Source of the DNA: Chryseobacterium aurantiacum
GTDB taxonomy: Bacteria > Bacteroidota > Bacteroidia > Flavobacteriales > Weeksellaceae
Direction of reading: 5' to 3'
Assembly (NCBI RefSeq): GCF_003020585.1
Contig: NZ_PXUE01000001.1
Span: forward strand, 310,001 to 374,000
Length of the DNA: 64,000 nt
Shown here piece by piece: positions 17,952 to 27,600 of this stretch (positions are counted from its first letter, which is position 1; every line of letters begins with the position of its first letter). Below the pieces are notes generated by a model. That model made no database searches and was not told the origin of the DNA. It saw only the letters and a list, made by a program, of their open reading frames with translations. The position numbers and the translations under genes are program-made.

Positions 17952-19400
17952 ATGAAAAAAATATTTAAATATATAGGAGTTCTATCCATTGGGGCAGTTG
18001 CATTATCATGTAGTAACTTTGAGGAATTGAATACGGACCCAAACAGTGCATATACCACTAAGCCGGAAGCTTTGTTATCTTATTCTCAAAAGCAATTAGC
18101 TGATTATTTGAATACACCAAGTGTGAATGAAAATAACTTTAGGTTAATACTACAATATTGGCAAGAGGTGACTTATGTAGATGAAAGTAACTATGACTTT
18201 GTGAACAGAAACATTTCTAATAATGTATGGTCAGATTTATATGTAGATACAATGCAGAACTTAGTGAAAGCTAAAAACATTGTTAATCAGTATGTTCCTA
18301 CTGCTACGGAGCAAAGTGCTTGGGCCAAAACAAAAAAAAATCAATTAGCTATTCTAGATGTTCAACAGATTTATATCTATCAAACTTTAGTGGATACTTA
18401 TGGAGATATTCCTTATTCCGAGTCAAATGGTATTGAAATCACTTCGTTGCCTAAATATGATAAAGGTGCAGATATATATACAAACCTGATCACAAAATTA
18501 AAAGCTGACTTAGCCTCTATGGATGCTACTGGTGAAAGTTTTGCATCAGGTGATATATTCTATGGTGGAGATGTTGCTAAATGGAAGAAATTAGGAAACT
18601 CTTTATTATTAAAAATTGCTATAGGTATTGCTGATTCTAACCCGGCTCTTGCAGAAGCAACTGCAAAAGAGGCAATCAGTAGTGGGGTAATAACTAGTTC
18701 ATCAGATAATTGTTTGTTCAATTATCTAAGTTCATCACCTAACTTCAATCCACTTTATGAGAACTTAGTTGCCAGTAATAGAAATGATTTTGTTGCCGGG
18801 AAAACTTTGGTTGATTATATGAACACCAATGCTGACCCAAGAAGAGCAACTTTTTTTGATACAAATGTTGTTCCTTATAAAGGTGGAACTATTGGTACGC
18901 CATCCAGTTTCGCTACAAATAGTCACATTGGAAAATTTGCATATACTGAGACTACTCCTGGAGTTATTATGAGTAATACAGAAGTTGCATTTTATCTTGC
19001 AGAAGCTTCTGCAAGATGGGGAATTGGAGGTGTTCCGGCTGTAGCTTATGCTAATGCAGTAAATGCTTCATTAGTAGAATGGGGTGTTTCTACAGCTAAT
19101 GCTGCTACCTACTTGGCTGCTCATCCATATAATGCAGCCAATTGGAAAAAGTCTGTTGGTGAGCAAGCTTGGGTTGCAATGTTTAACCAAGGAATGGTAG
19201 GATGGAACTTCTATAGAAGATTAGATTTTCCTGTTCTTTCAGCACCTTCTACAGCTGTTTCTCAGGCAGAAGGAAAAGTTCCAGTGAGATTACAATATCC
19301 TGTGAGAGAAACTACAACTAATCCTACAAACTATGCAGCTGCTTCTTCTTCTATTGGAGGAGATAAATTAACAACCAAACTATTCTGGGACAAATTTTAA
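17952..19400 (+). CDS. SusD/RagB-family lipoprotein (pair 2)
   Basis: 482 residues with a lipobox ending at Cys20 (AVALSC). SusD-like landmarks: DVQQIYIYQTLVDTYGDIPYSES, the KYDKGADIYTNLITKLK block, NADPRRATFF and the C-terminal LFWDKF. It should cap the preceding SusC barrel at the cell surface. A terminator follows. No catabolic gene accompanies this pair, so the nutrient cannot be inferred. Confidence 0.94.
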   Translation: MKKIFKYIGVLSIGAVALSCSNFEELNTDPNSAYTTKPEALLSYSQKQLADYLNTPSVNENNFRLILQYWQEVTYVDESNYDFVNRNISNNVWSDLYVDTMQNLVKAKNIVNQYVPTATEQSAWAKTKKNQLAILDVQQIYIYQTLVDTYGDIPYSESNGIEITSLPKYDKGADIYTNLITKLKADLASMDATGESFASGDIFYGGDVAKWKKLGNSLLLKIAIGIADSNPALAEATAKEAISSGVITSSSDNCLFNYLSSSPNFNPLYENLVASNRNDFVAGKTLVDYMNTNADPRRATFFDTNVVPYKGGTIGTPSSFATNSHIGKFAYTETTPGVIMSNTEVAFYLAEASARWGIGGVPAVAYANAVNASLVEWGVSTANAATYLAAHPYNAANWKKSVGEQAWVAMFNQGMVGWNFYRRLDFPVLSAPSTAVSQAEGKVPVRLQYPVRETTTNPTNYAAASSSIGGDKLTTKLFWDKF

Positions 19401-19430
19401 CACACAAGTTTTAACATTTAATATATTCTA

Positions 19431-19453
19431 GCCGCCTTCGGGCGGTTTTTTTA
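19431..19453 (+). terminator. Terminator of susCD pair 2
   Basis: GCCGCC-TTCG-GGCGGT stem followed by seven T residues. Confidence 0.9.
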
Positions 19454-19459
19454 TTTCCG

Positions 19460-19467
19460 TATATTTG
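19460..19467 (+). promoter_or_regulatory. Predicted argS -7 motif
   Basis: TATATTTG matches TAnnTTTG, 75 bases before the argS ATG. The matching -33 position falls inside the preceding terminator, and no clear TTG is seen there. Confidence 0.45.
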
Positions 19468-19541
19468 TACTTCAAAATTGAAGATGAAACACTTCTATAA
19501 AGTGCATATCATCTTGACTATTAAAAAGAGAACTTACAGAC

Positions 19542-21302
19542 ATGAATATTAAAGATATTATAGAACAAAAGCTTTCAGACGTTATTTTAAATGTATATCA
19601 GTTAAAAGACATCAAGCTGGAAGTTCAGGAAAATAAAACCGAGTTTGAAGGTGACTTTACCATCGTTACTTTCCCTTTGGTTAAACAATTAAAGAAGAAT
19701 CCTGAAAGCATTGGGGTTGAATTAGGTGAGGCTTTGACAGAGCAGACGGACATTTTCGAAAGCTTTAATGTCGTAAAAGGTTTCCTTAATGTTAAAGTGA
19801 AAAATCAATTATTTGTAGATAATTTCAGATCTGTATATAGCGGTTTTTCAACAATAGAAAAGAAGAATGCTACTGTAATGGTAGAATATTCTTCACCCAA
19901 TACCAATAAACCCCTTCACTTAGGACATATCAGAAATAACCTGTTGGGTTTCTCTGTAGCACAGATTTTAAAAGAAGCCGGATATGATGTGATCAAAACA
20001 CAGATTATTAATGACCGAGGTATTCATATCTGTAAGTCGATGTTGGCTTGGGAGAAATTCGGAAAGGGAGAAACTCCTGAAACAATAAATACAAAAGGAG
20101 ATAAATTTGTTGGAAACTACTATGTAGAATTTGATAAAAATTATAAGGCTGAAATTGCAGACCTTGTAAGCAAAGGAATTACTGAAGAACAGGCTAAAAA
20201 AGATGCTCCAATGATTAAGGAAGCTCAAAAAATGCTTTTGGACTGGGAAAATGGTGATGAAACAGTAAGAAACCTATGGGCAGAAATGAACTCTTGGGTA
20301 TACAAAGGATTCAATGAAACGTATAAGAGATTAGGCGTTGACTTTGATCAGGTTCAATATGAAAGTAATACCTACATCCTGGGAAAAGATCTTATCCAGA
20401 CAGGTTTGGAAAATGGGGTTTTGTATCAGAAAGAAGACGGTTCTGTTTGGTGCGACCTGACAGATGAAGGGCTTGATCAGAAATTATTATTGCGTTCTGA
20501 TGGAACTTCTGTTTATATGACACAGGATCTTGGAACTGCTGTAGAACGTTTTAAGCAAAATGATATTCAAAAATTGATCTATACTGTAGGAAATGAGCAG
20601 GACTATCACTTCCAGGTATTGTTTAAGATTCTGAAAAAATTAGGCTATGAGTGGGCAGATCAGCTGTATCACCTTTCTTATGGAATGGTAGAACTTCCTG
20701 AAGGAAAGATGAAATCCCGTGAAGGTACTGTAGTAGATGCCGATGACCTGATGCAGGAAATGTATGAAACAGCAAAATCTAAAGCTCAGGAACTAGGAAA
20801 GCTGGAAACTCTTTCTGATGAAGATAAAGAAATATCCTATGAAACAGTAGGATTGGGGGCATTGAAATATTTCATGCTAAAAGTGGATCCGAAGAAAAAA
20901 ATGCTTTTCAATCCTGCAGAAAGTATTGACTTTAACGGAAATACAGGCCCTTTTATTCAATATACTTTTGCTCGTATCCAGTCATTATTATCTAAGGCTG
21001 AATTTGAATATAAAGAAACAGCAGAGGTGACTTTAAATCAGTTTGAAAAAGAACTGATTATGCAGCTAGCAAATTTTAAAACAGTAGTAGCAAAATCAGC
21101 GGAAACATTAAGCCCTGCTTTAGTAGCAAACTATGTATACGACCTTGTGAAGTCATATAACTCATTCTATCAGAATAATCCGATTCTGAATCAGGATGAT
21201 GAAAACATAAAGCAATTCCGTTTGAATGTATCTGAAATCACAGCGAAAACGATCCAAAAATCGTTGGGACTTCTGGGAATTGGAACAGTAAACAGAATGT
21301 AA
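19542..21302 (+). CDS. argS: Arginyl-tRNA synthetase
   Basis: 586 residues, a class-I aminoacyl-tRNA synthetase. The N-terminal additional domain (about 1-110) is followed by the catalytic core with the HIGH motif as HLGHIRNN after SSPNTNKPL. The KMSK-type loop reads GKMKSREGTVV, a normal variant for ArgRS, and NTGPFIQYTFARIQS marks the start of the anticodon-binding DALR domain. The protein ends GIGTVNRM, as expected. It charges tRNA-Arg. It is monocistronic, between two terminators. Confidence 0.97.
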   Translation: MNIKDIIEQKLSDVILNVYQLKDIKLEVQENKTEFEGDFTIVTFPLVKQLKKNPESIGVELGEALTEQTDIFESFNVVKGFLNVKVKNQLFVDNFRSVYSGFSTIEKKNATVMVEYSSPNTNKPLHLGHIRNNLLGFSVAQILKEAGYDVIKTQIINDRGIHICKSMLAWEKFGKGETPETINTKGDKFVGNYYVEFDKNYKAEIADLVSKGITEEQAKKDAPMIKEAQKMLLDWENGDETVRNLWAEMNSWVYKGFNETYKRLGVDFDQVQYESNTYILGKDLIQTGLENGVLYQKEDGSVWCDLTDEGLDQKLLLRSDGTSVYMTQDLGTAVERFKQNDIQKLIYTVGNEQDYHFQVLFKILKKLGYEWADQLYHLSYGMVELPEGKMKSREGTVVDADDLMQEMYETAKSKAQELGKLETLSDEDKEISYETVGLGALKYFMLKVDPKKKMLFNPAESIDFNGNTGPFIQYTFARIQSLLSKAEFEYKETAEVTLNQFEKELIMQLANFKTVVAKSAETLSPALVANYVYDLVKSYNSFYQNNPILNQDDENIKQFRLNVSEITAKTIQKSLGLLGIGTVNRM

Positions 21303-21308
21303 AAAAAA

Positions 21309-21339
21309 GATCCTCCTGAGTTTTCAGGAGGATTTTTTT
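21309..21339 (+). terminator. Terminator of argS
   Basis: GATCCTCCTGA / TCAGGAGGATT stem with a GTTT loop, then seven T residues. Confidence 0.92.
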
Positions 21340-21383
21340 GTATTTATATAAAATGTAATTATTTTTTTACTTCAAATCTCTTA

Positions 21384-22319
21384 TCATTCATTATTCTCAG
21401 CGGGTGTCTGCTTCAGACTGTCTGCATACAATTTGGCAGCGCTCCATCGGGCATGTTTTGAAAGAGTAACCTTATAGCCTTTCTTATAGGTATACACCTT
21501 GGTGAACTTGGCCCCGAAAAAGATCAGCATACAGGAATAATTGATCCACATCATAATCAAAATTACAGTTCCGGCAGCTCCGAAAGCGGAAGTAGGCTTT
21601 ACCTGACTGAAATAAAGACTCAGCAAAAATTTACCCAGGGTGAATAGTGCTGTCGTTAGAAATGCTCCTCTCCAAACGGATTTCCAGGTGATCTGAATAT
21701 CAGGGAGAACCTTAAACATTAAGGCAAATAACAGCATCACAAGACCAAATCCAATGGAAAAATTGACCACTTCAACAAGCAGGTAGGTTTCAAATCCAAA
21801 ATATTGGGTAATAATTGTATTAAAAAGACTGATGAGTGAAGATAAGATCATCGTAATCATCAGTAGAAAGCCCAGAATAAGAATCATACCTAGTGAATTG
21901 GCTCTATCCAGTAAAAATTTAATCAATGCCTTTTTAGGAGCAGATTCTACATCCCAAAGCGAATTCAGGGTATGCTGAAGTTGAAAGAATAGGGTAGTAG
22001 AACCAAAAACTAAGGCTCCAACTCCCACAGCTTTCATAAAGATATTTTTTTTGTCGATTAGGGCACCCGCAAGCATTCCTTCAATGCTTTTTGCTACATC
22101 AGGCCCCATAATACCACTGATTTGAGTGCTGATCTGCCCTCGGATAGCTTCCTCACCAAAGAAATTTCCAAGAACCCATATAATAATGATCAATAATCCC
22201 GGGATAGAAAAGATTGCATAATAAGCCAGACTTGCCGAATCTTTTGATGCGGAAGAGCTGTTCCATTCTGTAAATGTGTCCCTGAGGACTTCCCAGAAAA
22301 ATTTAATGTTATTGATCAT
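21384..22319 (-). CDS. YihY/BrkB-family inner membrane protein
   Basis: 311 residues with six hydrophobic segments. The family's typical start (SASLAYYAIFSIPGLLIIIIWVLG) and the later SAFGAAGTVILIMMWINYSCMLIFFGAKFTK region are present; the latter is the best-conserved YihY block. Members were once annotated as ribonuclease BN or virulence factor, and their real role is unresolved. The start lies one base beyond the tamL stop, so it is the last gene of the tamB-tamL transcription unit, which fits an envelope function. Confidence 0.9.
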   Translation of the reverse strand: MINNIKFFWEVLRDTFTEWNSSSASKDSASLAYYAIFSIPGLLIIIIWVLGNFFGEEAIRGQISTQISGIMGPDVAKSIEGMLAGALIDKKNIFMKAVGVGALVFGSTTLFFQLQHTLNSLWDVESAPKKALIKFLLDRANSLGMILILGFLLMITMILSSLISLFNTIITQYFGFETYLLVEVVNFSIGFGLVMLLFALMFKVLPDIQITWKSVWRGAFLTTALFTLGKFLLSLYFSQVKPTSAFGAAGTVILIMMWINYSCMLIFFGAKFTKVYTYKKGYKVTLSKHARWSAAKLYADSLKQTPAENNE

Positions 22320-22320
22320 A

Positions 22321-24648
22321 TTAAAAAGGATATCCGATGGCTATATTGAAAACAAGATTATCTTTTCTCCAGCTTGGATCTCCGAAATTAATTTTATCGA
22401 AGGCCCATCTGTTTCCTTTTTCATAGTAAGGTACTCTCAAAGGCATTGCTAAGTCTAATCTTAAAATTAAAATAGAAAAATCAAGTCTTAGGCCAACTCC
22501 GGCACCTACAGCAATTTCGTTCAAAAAATCTTTTGTAAATTTTGCTCCTGGTCTTTTCTCATCATCATGAAGCAGCCAGATATTTCCTGCATCTACAAAG
22601 ACCGCAGCATTTAAAAACTTATAAAGATTAGCCCTATATTCTGCATTGAGTTCCAGTTTAATATCTCCGGACTGATCAAAATAAGTTCCAGCGTCTATCG
22701 TTCTTGGATCAAAACTTCCGGGGCCCAGTGTTCTTGCTCTGAATGCCCTGATGCTGTTACTTCCTCCAGAGAAAAACTGTTTGGAAAAAGGAACAAACTC
22801 CGAATTCCCGTAAGGATAAGCAATTCCACCAATGAACCTAGTGGCTAGTGAAGATTTCTCTGTAAATTTATGATAGAATCTAAAGTCATTTTCAATTTTC
22901 ACATACTGGCTAAAAGGAATCCCGAAAATTTTTCTTTCCTTATCTTTCTTTACATCAGCTCCTGTAGCCAATCCGGTGATGTTTCCTGCCAGATCAAGTG
23001 TCCCTTTATAATAAATGGTATTGGCCTTTGGAAGCATGGTATTGGTATAGGTGTAAGAATAGGTAGGACCAAAAATAAGTTGCCTTGCTACCACTCGTTG
23101 CATAGCTGGGTTAAATTTTGAGATAGAATCGTATTCTGGAGTAATCTTTGCCGGAGAAACCAATGTAATATCAATTACTTTCAGCTCATGTTCTTTTCTG
23201 GCATTTTCTTTCCATAAATATCCAAATGACCCTGTAAAATTATTAAGCGTATAATATTTTGTCCTGTTTTGGAATTCATATCCCAATGTGATATTCGTTC
23301 TGGGAACAAATTCACTGGAAGAATGGAAACGGAATGGTGCAACAATTCTTGGGATGGAAAGCTGTACGTTCGTCCCCGCACGGAAAATATTATTGGCATT
23401 CTGAGCGCCCCCCATTTGAAAGTCGAAAGCTCCATAAATAGCAGCCTTGAATTGTTCTGCTCCCCGAAAGAAATTTCTGTGAGTCCAGTTAAGGTTAAGC
23501 TCACTACCCGCGTAGTTTGCAGAGTTTGTTCTTCCTAACGCTTCCAGACGTAATGATTGTATTTGTCTTGGGGTCAATAAATAATAAGCATCAAATTTAT
23601 GATTTAAGGAATCCGATGTTACAAATTCATTTTTTACAAACTTGAATACACCAAGACTAATTAATCGGTTTAAGGTAAGATTATGGTTGGATCGGTTGTA
23701 AACATCTCCTTTCTTAAAGTATAAAGCCCTGTCAAAGATCTTTGGTTTGAATTTATGCTGCGGATCAATGACATAGATATCATCAAAGGCATATTTACCA
23801 AGAGAATCCTTGTCCATAGGGATAGAGTACTTCCCATCTTTTACATCCTGAATATTATAATTGGGAAATACAATAACCTTATCAATACTAAATTGCTGGG
23901 TTGCTAAATTGGGTGTATTTTCCTTAAGCTTTACATTCAGTTCTACCTTGTGATTTTTGTTCACTGTACTATCTGCCTGCACAATAATATTATCCGGATG
24001 AAAATAATAAAATCCTCTTTCTTTCAGGTTATTATCAATCCTTTCTCTTTCTGCTTTAATTACATCAAGATCAAACGGTCTTCCATTTTTAAGAAGAGTT
24101 TTGTTTGCTAAATTCTGAATTTCCTGATTAATAAGGGTAGAATCCTTCTGAAATTTTACACCATCAACAAGATATCTGGCACCCGGTCTTACCGTATATA
24201 TAACCTGTGCTTTTTTATTCTTAGAAATAGTATCATAGGTAGCTTTTGCATTGAAATATCCTTTGTTCTCAGAATAATTCTCAATGATATCCTTATTGAA
24301 TTCACGATCTACATCTCCCAGCAATACAGGTTTCTCACCCATTTTGTATTTAAGCCAGTAATTAAAGCCCTTATCCTTTTTGGGTTCCTTGGCTATATTA
24401 TAGAAATACAGTTTAGGACGCATTCCCAAGAAAGTAGAATTGGGTTTGGGGGTAAGGTTTCCTTCCAGTGCAGACTGAAGTTCTTTTTTTTCTTTTTTCG
24501 AGATAGTATCGTTTTCAATTTTTACAGTGGCCCCAGTATAGAGCATCTGATTCTCTTTTAAAAATCGTGTATTGCTGCAGGATACTACAGCTGATGCCAG
24601 CCCGGAAACCAACAGATATTTATAATATGTATGGAATATATTACTCAT
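22321..24648 (-). CDS. tamL: TamL: BamA/TamA-family outer membrane lipoprotein
   Basis: 775 residues. The signal ends in a lipobox with Cys24 (AVVSC), which distinguishes TamL from TamA. POTRA-like repeats occupy about 40-340, followed by an Omp85 beta-barrel with FSGGSNSIRAFRARTLGPG, the conserved lid-lock region, and a C-terminal Phe. Together with TamB it forms the translocation and assembly module for outer membrane proteins and lipid transport. The start codon overlaps the tamB stop by one base (TAATG), indicating translational coupling. The lipobox form is known for Bacteroidota. Confidence 0.93.
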   Translation of the reverse strand: MSNIFHTYYKYLLVSGLASAVVSCSNTRFLKENQMLYTGATVKIENDTISKKEKKELQSALEGNLTPKPNSTFLGMRPKLYFYNIAKEPKKDKGFNYWLKYKMGEKPVLLGDVDREFNKDIIENYSENKGYFNAKATYDTISKNKKAQVIYTVRPGARYLVDGVKFQKDSTLINQEIQNLANKTLLKNGRPFDLDVIKAERERIDNNLKERGFYYFHPDNIIVQADSTVNKNHKVELNVKLKENTPNLATQQFSIDKVIVFPNYNIQDVKDGKYSIPMDKDSLGKYAFDDIYVIDPQHKFKPKIFDRALYFKKGDVYNRSNHNLTLNRLISLGVFKFVKNEFVTSDSLNHKFDAYYLLTPRQIQSLRLEALGRTNSANYAGSELNLNWTHRNFFRGAEQFKAAIYGAFDFQMGGAQNANNIFRAGTNVQLSIPRIVAPFRFHSSSEFVPRTNITLGYEFQNRTKYYTLNNFTGSFGYLWKENARKEHELKVIDITLVSPAKITPEYDSISKFNPAMQRVVARQLIFGPTYSYTYTNTMLPKANTIYYKGTLDLAGNITGLATGADVKKDKERKIFGIPFSQYVKIENDFRFYHKFTEKSSLATRFIGGIAYPYGNSEFVPFSKQFFSGGSNSIRAFRARTLGPGSFDPRTIDAGTYFDQSGDIKLELNAEYRANLYKFLNAAVFVDAGNIWLLHDDEKRPGAKFTKDFLNEIAVGAGVGLRLDFSILILRLDLAMPLRVPYYEKGNRWAFDKINFGDPSWRKDNLVFNIAIGYPF

Positions 24649-27600
24649 TATTTAAATTCTACCACTTGATTGTTTTGATTCTTTTTAGGCTTTTTCTCTC
24701 TTGTTTTTTGGAAAATCTCCCGGAATTTGTCATAATCCAACGTAATGATAAATCCAACCCCGGTTTCTATGATTTGCCCCTGAAGAGCTACCTGATATTC
24801 ATCTTTACGATAAGCACGCAGCATATACCTTCCATCCTTAGAAAGACTGTAATCTACAGAAACGTTACCTGCAATATTGGTCATATTTTCATTTTGGCGG
24901 GCTTGCCCTTCCAGTCCGAAATTACTTCCTACCGTTACTTTCAATCGGTCATTCAACAGTTTTTTACTGATATCTACATTCAGATCAGTTCTTGTATTTT
25001 TTTGTCCGGTGGAATAATCTTCAGAAGAATCCAGACCAAAGTTGAGATCCACCCCTTTAATAAGACCGGAGGCAAGATTATTAAGCTGTTGAGATAAAAT
25101 TTTACTCACACTCTGTCTCGCCATGGTTTCTGCAGACATTCCGGCACCGCTTTCAAACGGATTTTCTCCGATAAAACGGTTTAGAAGCAATAATGCAAAT
25201 ACCTGCTTATTCAATTCAGATTCCTGAGTTCTGAGCTGGGCAAGTTTTTGATCAACAACATCCTTCACATTTGTAGATACAGAATTATTTTTCTCGTCTG
25301 TAGTAACGTCAAAACTAAGTTGAGGTTTCAACAGTTCTCCTTTCATTTTTAATAAAGCATTGAATGGTATTCTCTGCTTAAACTGATTTATCATAGATGC
25401 ACCGCCGTCGCTTCCTATTTGTTGTTCTACAAGATCAATAGGAGCGGCTTCTGTTTTATAAACAGCCGTAATGTCCATTATAGCCATTGTAGGTTCACCA
25501 GTCCAGGTGATAGTACTTCCTTTCTGAATATCAAACTTACGTTTCAGGAAGCTTACTGAAAGATCATAACTTCCTTTCTCTACTTGGTATACTCCGACTA
25601 GCGTGGTTTTTCCTGAAGGATCAATTCCCCCCGTAAGTTCTGCCTCTCCCTGTAACTGTACAAAGTCACCATTTGCTTTGTCAATAACAATTGAAAGCTT
25701 CGCTTCCTTGCTTACCTCAATGTTAACGCTAACATCCATTCCTTTAATACGGCTTTGAGCATTCAGAGAGTCAGCTTTAACTGTTTTATTTAAAACAACC
25801 TGATCCTGATCTACAAATTCTACAATGCCATCTCTTTCCTGTAAAGATGGAGTAGACTGAGGAAGAACAAATGTGAAATCTGTGTTATCAGCAATACTTA
25901 ATTTCCCATCCACTTTTGGTAAATCAAGATTTCCACGAATACGAAGTCCGGCATCTATGGCAAGAATACCATACATCATGGCATCATTTGACTTTTGGGA
26001 GTTAACCACCTTGAAGTCCTTGGCATTTACATTAAGATTAAACGCAAAATCCCTGTAGGTTTGGGTAAGAACCTGCCCGTCTACAACCAAAGCATTTCCG
26101 TCTTTATCGTTGATTTTAAATTTATTGAATTCAATTCCGCGGCTGGTAAAATCTATTTCATCATTCAGTTTTCTGAAATCACTGCCTGTTTTGGCAATTT
26201 CCAGACCTGCATCATTGAATTTTACTTTTCCTAAAATATTAGGTTTATCAGCAGTTCCTGTAATCTTTAAATTTCCTGAAAGATATCCTTCCGTATTGGT
26301 AAGAGCATTCATTGAAAACCCTTGAATACTCTTCATTTGAAGTTGGTTGATAGCCATATTCAAATCAAAAGAACTTGAAGAAGTGTTGTAATCCCCTAGA
26401 ATTTTCACATCATTATTGTTTCCGGAAAGGGCAATATCAGCATTTAAAATTTTCGGTGAAGAATTGTTCACTTTTACAGCAAGATTTCCAATAGGACTTC
26501 CATAAACAATCAGATCAGAAACATTTAAGTCAGAAGTGAAAGTCATATCCTTAGTTACATCCCTTAGCTGGGCCGTTCCGTTGATGGTTCCTCTTGCCAG
26601 AACTGTATCTTTTTTAATAAGCTCAGTAATAGTTTCAATTTTGAAATCCTTTAATGCAATGTTTAAAGGGCTACTTGGGCTATTGCTTTCTGATTGAATG
26701 GAGACTTGGCTGGCTCCATTCGTTAAGGTGAAATTATCTGCCAGTATTCCTTTGTTGCTAATTTGGATTTTATTGTTTTCAGCAACATTCCAGTCCGTAT
26801 AGTTTAGTTTTAAACCATTCGGATTCAGGGAAACTTCTGTAATGTCATTCATGGATTTTGCATTCCCGGCAATGAGGAAGCGGGTAGCGTCCTTGTCATC
26901 CTTTGTAGTAACATTATAGTTGATTGTATTATCTGCAACATCTCCATTGATATCAATCTTGTTTATGGAAAAGCTTGAACTTTTTAAAGCTGCAACATTA
27001 AGACTATATTGCAGCGCCTGATTTTCATTGGTTACTTTTAGAACACCTTTCTCAATAGTATTTTCACCATACAGCAACTGTGGAATTTGTCCGTCAATTT
27101 CAATTTTTTGAGAATCGGCATCATAATTTCCTGTGATATTAATCGTTTCAAAACTTTTTAGGTCCGGAACAAATTTTCTGATCAAATCATCATTTTTCAC
27201 CTTTGCATTCAATGTAAAATGCTGCCCCGGATCAATTTTCTGTTTTTTATCCGGTTTCTGGAACTGATAATATTGATTAATCGTTTGGGTTAAAGCTCCA
27301 AAGATCTGAGTAAGCTTATATTTCCCTTTCAGCTCAACATCTGCAATTTGAGAATTGAAAAGAATCTGTGTAGAGTCTGTTGTTGAAGAAGCTTTCAGAT
27401 GGACTTCCTGTACAGGATAAACCTCCTTGGTATCCGAAAATGCAAAGTCCTTAAGGTTTAAATAACCATTCAGGTTATTAGGATCAAGGCTCGTAAAATC
27501 TCCATCGATTTTTCCTGCAAGGATCATCGGTTTTTCATAGAAGCCCAGTTTATTTACATCCAGCTTGATGACTTCTCCATTTACCTTTATGGTAGGATTT

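Noticed and set aside
24567..25097. Plus-strand ORF of 176 residues
   Set aside because: Antisense to tamL/tamB, whose frames and domains are clear.
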